Assembly: GCF_009761815.1 (NCBI RefSeq)
Contig: NZ_RWIN01000137.1
Location: 1 to 46,095, forward strand
Direction of reading: 5' to 3'
Length of the DNA: 46,095 bases
From: Pseudomonas sp. PB120
GTDB lineage: Bacteria > Pseudomonadota > Gammaproteobacteria > Pseudomonadales > Pseudomonadaceae
Shown here piece by piece: positions 42,374 through 46,095 of this stretch (positions are counted from its first letter, which is position 1; every line of letters starts with the position of its first letter). The position numbers and the translations under genes are program-made. The notes under the pieces were generated by a model. The model worked only from the letters and a program-made list of their open reading frames with translations, ran no database searches and had not been told where the DNA came from.

Positions 42374-42409
42374 ATCTTACTGAATAGTGCGTACTTTGAC
42401 AAGTCAAAG
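42374..42409 (-). promoter_or_regulatory. Promoter of rplM-rpsI with a dyad over the -35 region
   Basis: On the minus strand TTGTCA (42397-42402) and TAAGAT (42374-42379) are 17 bp apart. The -35 lies inside a perfect dyad CTTTGAC-AA-GTCAAAG (42394-42409). An alternative -35, TTGACT, overlaps the same dyad at a less good spacing. Confidence 0.5.
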
Positions 42410-42577
42410 GCAGCCGGATACAGACGCTTTCGGGGGCTCGGGTCGGCGCGTCCGTTCAACGGCAAGATTCTTCGGCGGCGGCGCATCACTTCCACTGCAG
42501 AAAGAGGTGCGCAATTATGCAGATTGCGAAAAATATTTCAACCTGCTTTTATGATTGTTTTGCCCAAGGAGCACCTG

Positions 42578-43618
42578 ATGGACTATCGACAGCTAGGCCG
42601 AACCAATCTGAACGTGAGCGCCATCTGCCTCGGAACCATGACCTGGGGCGAGCAAAACAGCGAGGCTGAAGCCTTCGCGCAGATTGAACGGGCCAAAAGC
42701 GCCGGGATCAATTTCATCGACACCGCCGAGATGTACCCGGTGCCGCCCAAGGCCGAAACCTACGCCACCACCGAACGTTACATCGGCAATTACTTCAAAA
42801 GTCACGGTGATCGCGCCGACTGGATCCTGGCCAGCAAGATCGCCGGCCCCGGCAACACCATCGATTACATCCGTGACAAAAACCTGCGCCACAACCGCCA
42901 GCACATCACCGAAGCGGTGGATGCCAGCCTCAAGCGCCTGCAAACCGACTACATCGACCTTTACCAGCTGCACTGGCCAGAACGCAGTACCAACTTTTTC
43001 GGACAGCTGGGCTACAAGCACAAGACCGAAGCCAACCTGACACCGCTCGAGGACACCCTCGAAGCACTGGACGAACAGGTCAAGGCCGGCAAGATTCGCC
43101 ACATCGGCCTGTCCAATGAAACCCCGTGGGGCACCATGCGTTTCCTCGCCCTGGCCGAAGCCCGTGGCTGGCCGCGCGCCGTCTCGATCCAGAACCCCTA
43201 CAACCTGCTCAACCGCAGTTTCGAAGTCGGCCTGGCGGAAATCGCCATCCGCGAACAGTGCGGTCTGCTCGCCTATTCGCCGCTGGCGTTTGGTTTTCTC
43301 TCGGGCAAGTACGAAGGTGGCGCTCGCCCGCCAAAAGGCCGCCTGAGCCTCTACAGCCGTTTCAGTCGCTATTTCAACCCACAGTCAGAAGCAGCGTGCA
43401 GCCGTTATGTGGCTTTGGCCCGTGAACACGGCCTCGACCCGGCGCAAATGGCGCTGGCGTTCGTGACGCAACAGCCGTTCGTGACCAGCAACATCATCGG
43501 CGCGACCACCATGGAGCAACTGGAGAGCAACATTGCCAGCTTCGAGTTGAAGCTGTCGGATGAAGTGCTGGAAGGGATTGAGGCGATTCACAAGGATCAT
43601 CCGAACCCGGCGCCTTGA
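42578..43618 (+). CDS. tas: Tas-like aldo/keto reductase
   Basis: An NADPH-dependent oxidoreductase of 346 residues, the same length as E. coli Tas. The catalytic tetrad is D48, Y53, K87 and H132 (FIDTAEMY, ASKIAG, YQLHWPER), and the cofactor end has the GATTMEQLESNI motif. The ATG at 42578 is preceded by a perfect AAGGAG; an earlier in-frame ATG at 42524 lacks one. Substrate is unknown; E. coli Tas was named for restoring tyrosine prototrophy, which does not define its normal role. It stands alone and ends at a REP pair. Confidence 0.9.
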   Translation: MDYRQLGRTNLNVSAICLGTMTWGEQNSEAEAFAQIERAKSAGINFIDTAEMYPVPPKAETYATTERYIGNYFKSHGDRADWILASKIAGPGNTIDYIRDKNLRHNRQHITEAVDASLKRLQTDYIDLYQLHWPERSTNFFGQLGYKHKTEANLTPLEDTLEALDEQVKAGKIRHIGLSNETPWGTMRFLALAEARGWPRAVSIQNPYNLLNRSFEVGLAEIAIREQCGLLAYSPLAFGFLSGKYEGGARPPKGRLSLYSRFSRYFNPQSEAACSRYVALAREHGLDPAQMALAFVTQQPFVTSNIIGATTMEQLESNIASFELKLSDEVLEGIEAIHKDHPNPAP

Positions 43619-43634
43619 TTGATTCATAGACCCA

Positions 43635-43700
43635 ATCGCGAGCAGGCTCAATCCCACATTTGGAATGCATTCCCCCTGTGGGAGTGAGTCTGCTCGCGAT
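43635..43700. repeat. Inverted REP pair with a TGGAATGCATTCC centre
   Basis: Twenty-four-base arms (43635-43658 and 43677-43700) match with two mismatches. The spacer carries TGGAATGCATTCC (43661-43673), the same palindrome found at 14046-14059. It lies between convergent stop codons and could serve as a shared transcript end. Confidence 0.85.
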
Positions 43701-43724
43701 GGCGCCCGCGCAGTCACCGCAAGA

Positions 43725-44861
43725 TCAAAGCGACCGCGCAATAATCTCCTTCATGATCTCATTGGTCCCGGCATAGATCCGCTGCACCCGCGCATCAGCC
43801 CATGCCCGCGCTATCGGGTATTCCCACATGAACCCGTAACCGCCATGCAACTGCACGCATTCGTCGAGCACCTTGCATTGCAGATCCGTGCCCCAGTATT
43901 TGGCCATCGCCGCTGTCGGTACGTCCAGTTTGCCCTGCAGATGCAACTCCAGACAGCGATCGACAAAGACCCGACCAATCTGGATCTCGGTCGCCATCTC
44001 TGCCAGTTTGAACCGGGTGTTCTGGAAATCAGCGATGGCCTTGCCGAACGCCTTGCGCTCGCGGGTGTATTCCAGCGTCCATTGCAGCCCGGCCTCAGCC
44101 GAAGCGAGCCCGCCGATGGCAACAGTAAGGCGTTCCTGCGGCAACTCCTGCATCAGGTAAGCGAACCCCATCCCCGCCTGGCCGAGCAGGTTTTCCTTGG
44201 GCACTCGCACGTCCTGGAAGAACAGCTCTGAGGTGTCCTGAGCCTTCATCCCGACCTTTTCCAGGCGCTTGCCTTTGGCGAACCCCGGAGTATTGGCTTC
44301 CACCAGAAACAGACTGGTGCCCTTGGCACCCGCCTTCGGATCGGTCTTGGCCACCACAATCACCAGGTCAGCCAGGAAGCCGTTGGTGATGAAGGTTTTC
44401 GAGCCGTTGATCACGTACTCGTCGCCATCCAGTACTGCGGTGGTTTTCACCCCTTGCAGGTCGGAACCGGCGCCCGGCTCGGTCATGGCAATCGCGGTGA
44501 CCATCTCGCCAGAGATCAGTTTTGGCAGGTATTTGTGTTTCAGCTCTTCACTGCCGTAATGCAAGATGTAGGGCGCGACAATGTCGGAGTGAAGAGAGAA
44601 ACCGATACCGGTCAGGCCGAGACGACCGACCTCTTCGATCACCACCGCGCTATAGAGAAAATCCGCCCCCAGCCCGCCGTACTGTTCCGGCAGATGCGAG
44701 CACAGCATCCCGGCCTCCCCCGCCTTGTTCCACAACTGACGGTCGATATAGCCCTGTTTTTCCCATTGCTCATGAAAGGGCACGGCCTCTTTTTCGAGGA
44801 ACGTTCGCACGCTGTCGCGAAAAAGTTCGTGCTCGGGACTGAACAAGGTTCTGGGGATCAT
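43725..44861 (-). CDS. Acyl-CoA dehydrogenase, long-chain-like
   Basis: An FAD enzyme of 378 residues that introduces the alpha-beta double bond into an acyl-CoA. Signatures are AMTEPGAGSDLQG, the FAD/ETF region, QLHGGYGFMWEYP and RIYAGTNEIMKEIIARSL. The catalytic glutamate of medium-chain enzymes (YEGT) is absent (YAGT). E256 in GLASAEAGLQW lines up with the glutamate used by long-chain and isovaleryl types, so the enzyme should be active with long or branched substrates. This assignment is by hand alignment. It is divergent from an AraC-type regulator gene, which may control it. Confidence 0.9.
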   Translation of the reverse strand: MIPRTLFSPEHELFRDSVRTFLEKEAVPFHEQWEKQGYIDRQLWNKAGEAGMLCSHLPEQYGGLGADFLYSAVVIEEVGRLGLTGIGFSLHSDIVAPYILHYGSEELKHKYLPKLISGEMVTAIAMTEPGAGSDLQGVKTTAVLDGDEYVINGSKTFITNGFLADLVIVVAKTDPKAGAKGTSLFLVEANTPGFAKGKRLEKVGMKAQDTSELFFQDVRVPKENLLGQAGMGFAYLMQELPQERLTVAIGGLASAEAGLQWTLEYTRERKAFGKAIADFQNTRFKLAEMATEIQIGRVFVDRCLELHLQGKLDVPTAAMAKYWGTDLQCKVLDECVQLHGGYGFMWEYPIARAWADARVQRIYAGTNEIMKEIIARSL

Positions 44862-45006
44862 GCGGCACCTGTTGTTATTGTTGGAGGGAAACGGCCTCCA
44901 GAGACTAAGCCTCGCATCCGATACAGGACACTGGACACATCAGACAAAAAATAAGACGATCCAGCCGTCCGGTGACCACTTTCCCCTATAAGAATAAAGT
45001 TGAATT

Positions 45007-46002
45007 ATGTCTAACCAAGTCTCCACGCCCTTGCGGCGCGTCAGCATCCTGGCTATCGACCGGGTTTTCGCTACCACTCTCATGCAAGCCAAGGATTTCT
45101 TTCACCTGGCCAGCCTGCGCTACGGCAAACAACTGGGCCACGGCCTGACTCCAGTGTTCGAAACCCGACTGGTCAGCCCCGATGGCCAACCGGTAAACAG
45201 CTTCAGCGACGTGATCATGCCGGTCGACGGCGGCCTGGAAAACGCCGACATCATTATCCTTCCCGCTTTCTGGGACGACTTCGAAACACTCTGCAAACGC
45301 TACCCCCAAGTCCTGCCATGGCTGCGCCAGCAACATGCACGCGGCGCGGTGCTGTGCGGCGAGGCCACCGGGGTGTTCTGGCTCGCGGAAGCCGGGTTGC
45401 TCGATGGCAAGGAAGCGACCACCTACTGGCGCTTCTTCAACGCCTTTGCCGAGCGTTATCCCAAAGTACAACTCAATCAGGACAAACACCTGACCGACGC
45501 CGATAACTTGTATTGCGCCGGCGGTACAACCTCGTCGTGCGATCTCTACATTTACCTGATCGAGCGTTTCTGCGGCGCCAATGTCTCCCAGGCCGTCGCG
45601 CGAGACATTCTGTATGAAGTGCAGCGCAGTTATTCGCCGGGCAGAATCGGTTTCGGCGGGCAGAAGCTACACCAGGACGTGATCATCCTGCAGATCCAGC
45701 ATTGGCTCGAAGAACACTTCGCCGACAAATTCCGCTTTGAAGACGTCGCCCGCGAACACGGCATGAGCATCCGCAACTTCATGCGCCGCTTCCAGACCGC
45801 CACCGGCGACAAACCCCTGCATTACCTGCAACGCCTGCGCATCGAAACGGCCAAGGGCCTGCTCTCCGGCAGCCGCAAAAGCATCAAGACCATCAGCTAT
45901 GAAGTCGGCTATGACGACGCGAGCTTCTTCGCCCGACTGTTCCGCCAGCACACGGAGTTGTCGCCGAACCAGTATCGGCAGCAGTTTCAGCAAGCCGCCT
46001 GA
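45007..46002 (+). CDS. GlxA-type AraC-family transcriptional regulator
   Basis: A 331-residue regulator with an N-terminal DJ-1/PfpI (class I glutamine amidotransferase-like) domain (about 10-190) and a C-terminal AraC double helix-turn-helix (about 225-325). The latter shows FRFEDVAREHGMSIRNFMRRFQ and IKTISYEVGYDDASFFARLFRQ. The nucleophile-like cysteine is kept (VLCGEATG), but the partner position reads TTYW instead of the usual histidine, so it is likely a ligand-binding rather than an enzymatic domain. Relatives in Pseudomonas sense small nitrogen compounds such as arginine, carnitine or glycine betaine derivatives. TATAAG near 44987 may be its -10 box. It probably regulates the divergent acyl-CoA dehydrogenase gene. 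Confidence 0.9.
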   Translation: MSNQVSTPLRRVSILAIDRVFATTLMQAKDFFHLASLRYGKQLGHGLTPVFETRLVSPDGQPVNSFSDVIMPVDGGLENADIIILPAFWDDFETLCKRYPQVLPWLRQQHARGAVLCGEATGVFWLAEAGLLDGKEATTYWRFFNAFAERYPKVQLNQDKHLTDADNLYCAGGTTSSCDLYIYLIERFCGANVSQAVARDILYEVQRSYSPGRIGFGGQKLHQDVIILQIQHWLEEHFADKFRFEDVAREHGMSIRNFMRRFQTATGDKPLHYLQRLRIETAKGLLSGSRKSIKTISYEVGYDDASFFARLFRQHTELSPNQYRQQFQQAA

Positions 46003-46018
46003 TACAACACAATTCCAA

Positions 46019-46095
46019 TGTAGGAGTGAGCCTGCTCGCGATAGCGGTGTGTCATTCAATAGAGATGTTGAATGACACACCGCTATCGCGAGCAG
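46019..46095. repeat. REPIN with at least 28-bp perfect arms, cut by the right window edge
   Basis: Bases 46032-46059 are the exact reverse complement of 46068-46095, around an 8-nt loop (TAGAGATG). The outer part of the arm is the REP sequence (CTGCTCGCGA). The left flank continues as GGAGTGAGC, so the stem may go on past the window. It starts 16 bp after the regulator stop. Confidence 0.9.

Overview
The window is chromosomal DNA from a gamma-proteobacterium that is almost certainly a Pseudomonas of the fluorescens group. The grounds are the high-GC coding style, a complete mraZ-to-lpxC division and cell wall (dcw) cluster in Pseudomonas order, the peroxiredoxin-bfd-bfrB locus, an rsmI-lpoA-yraN-gmhA-dolP block, petABC-sspAB behind rplM-rpsI, and many inverted pairs of the REP sequence typical of this group. 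Nearly all of the window is core genome. I see no prophage, insertion sequence, CRISPR array, toxin-antitoxin pair or tRNA gene.

Layout. (1) 1-5.0 kb: a 2-Cys peroxiredoxin (minus), then bfd behind a Fur-box-like site and bfrB (iron storage and release), cheV with a directly abutting GNAT acetyltransferase, a small exported protein, a YkgJ-type cysteine-cluster protein and a small disordered protein. (2) 5.3-11.7 kb: an accessory-looking operon encoding a membrane fusion protein, an RND pump, an OmpR-type regulator and a heavy-metal-type sensor kinase. Two dyads lie in front of it and it has no outer-membrane channel gene. (3) 12-14 kb: a 74-residue exported protein and a membrane diguanylate cyclase. 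(4) 14.2-32.1 kb, minus strand: lpxC, ftsZ, ftsA, ftsQ, ddlB, murC, murG, ftsW, murD, mraY, murF, murE, ftsI, ftsL, rsmH and mraZ. These are mostly joined by short start/stop overlaps and are headed by a promoter with three 10-bp-spaced MraZ-box-like repeats. (5) 32.3-33.7 kb: RNase P RNA and rsmI (minus). (6) 33.8-37.3 kb: lpoA, a YraN-family gene, gmhA and dolP, tightly packed on the plus strand. (7) 37.4-42.4 kb, minus strand: rplM-rpsI, then petABC (cytochrome bc1), then sspA-sspB, with an elaborate terminator-like hairpin between petC and sspA. (8) 42.5-46.1 kb: a Tas-like aldo/keto reductase, an acyl-CoA dehydrogenase, and a divergent GlxA-type AraC regulator.

How it fits together. The central 18 kb makes lipid II precursors (MurC-F, Ddl, MraY, MurG), the septal synthase and its divisome partners (FtsW, FtsI, FtsQ, FtsL, FtsA, FtsZ) and the committed lipid A enzyme (LpxC). 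Envelope work continues across rnpB with LpoA (activator of a penicillin-binding protein), GmhA (LPS heptose) and DolP (outer-membrane integrity).

The most interesting non-coding structure is a set of eight inverted REP pairs (REPIN-like) at gene ends and in intergenic gaps. One at the right edge has at least 28 bp of perfect stem, and two share a 13-base spacer palindrome. No wholly new multi-gene system is evident. The best candidates for follow-up are the pump/two-component operon with its upstream dyads, the petC-sspA structured element, the AT-rich stretch between mraZ and rnpB, and the small exported or disordered proteins of unknown function.
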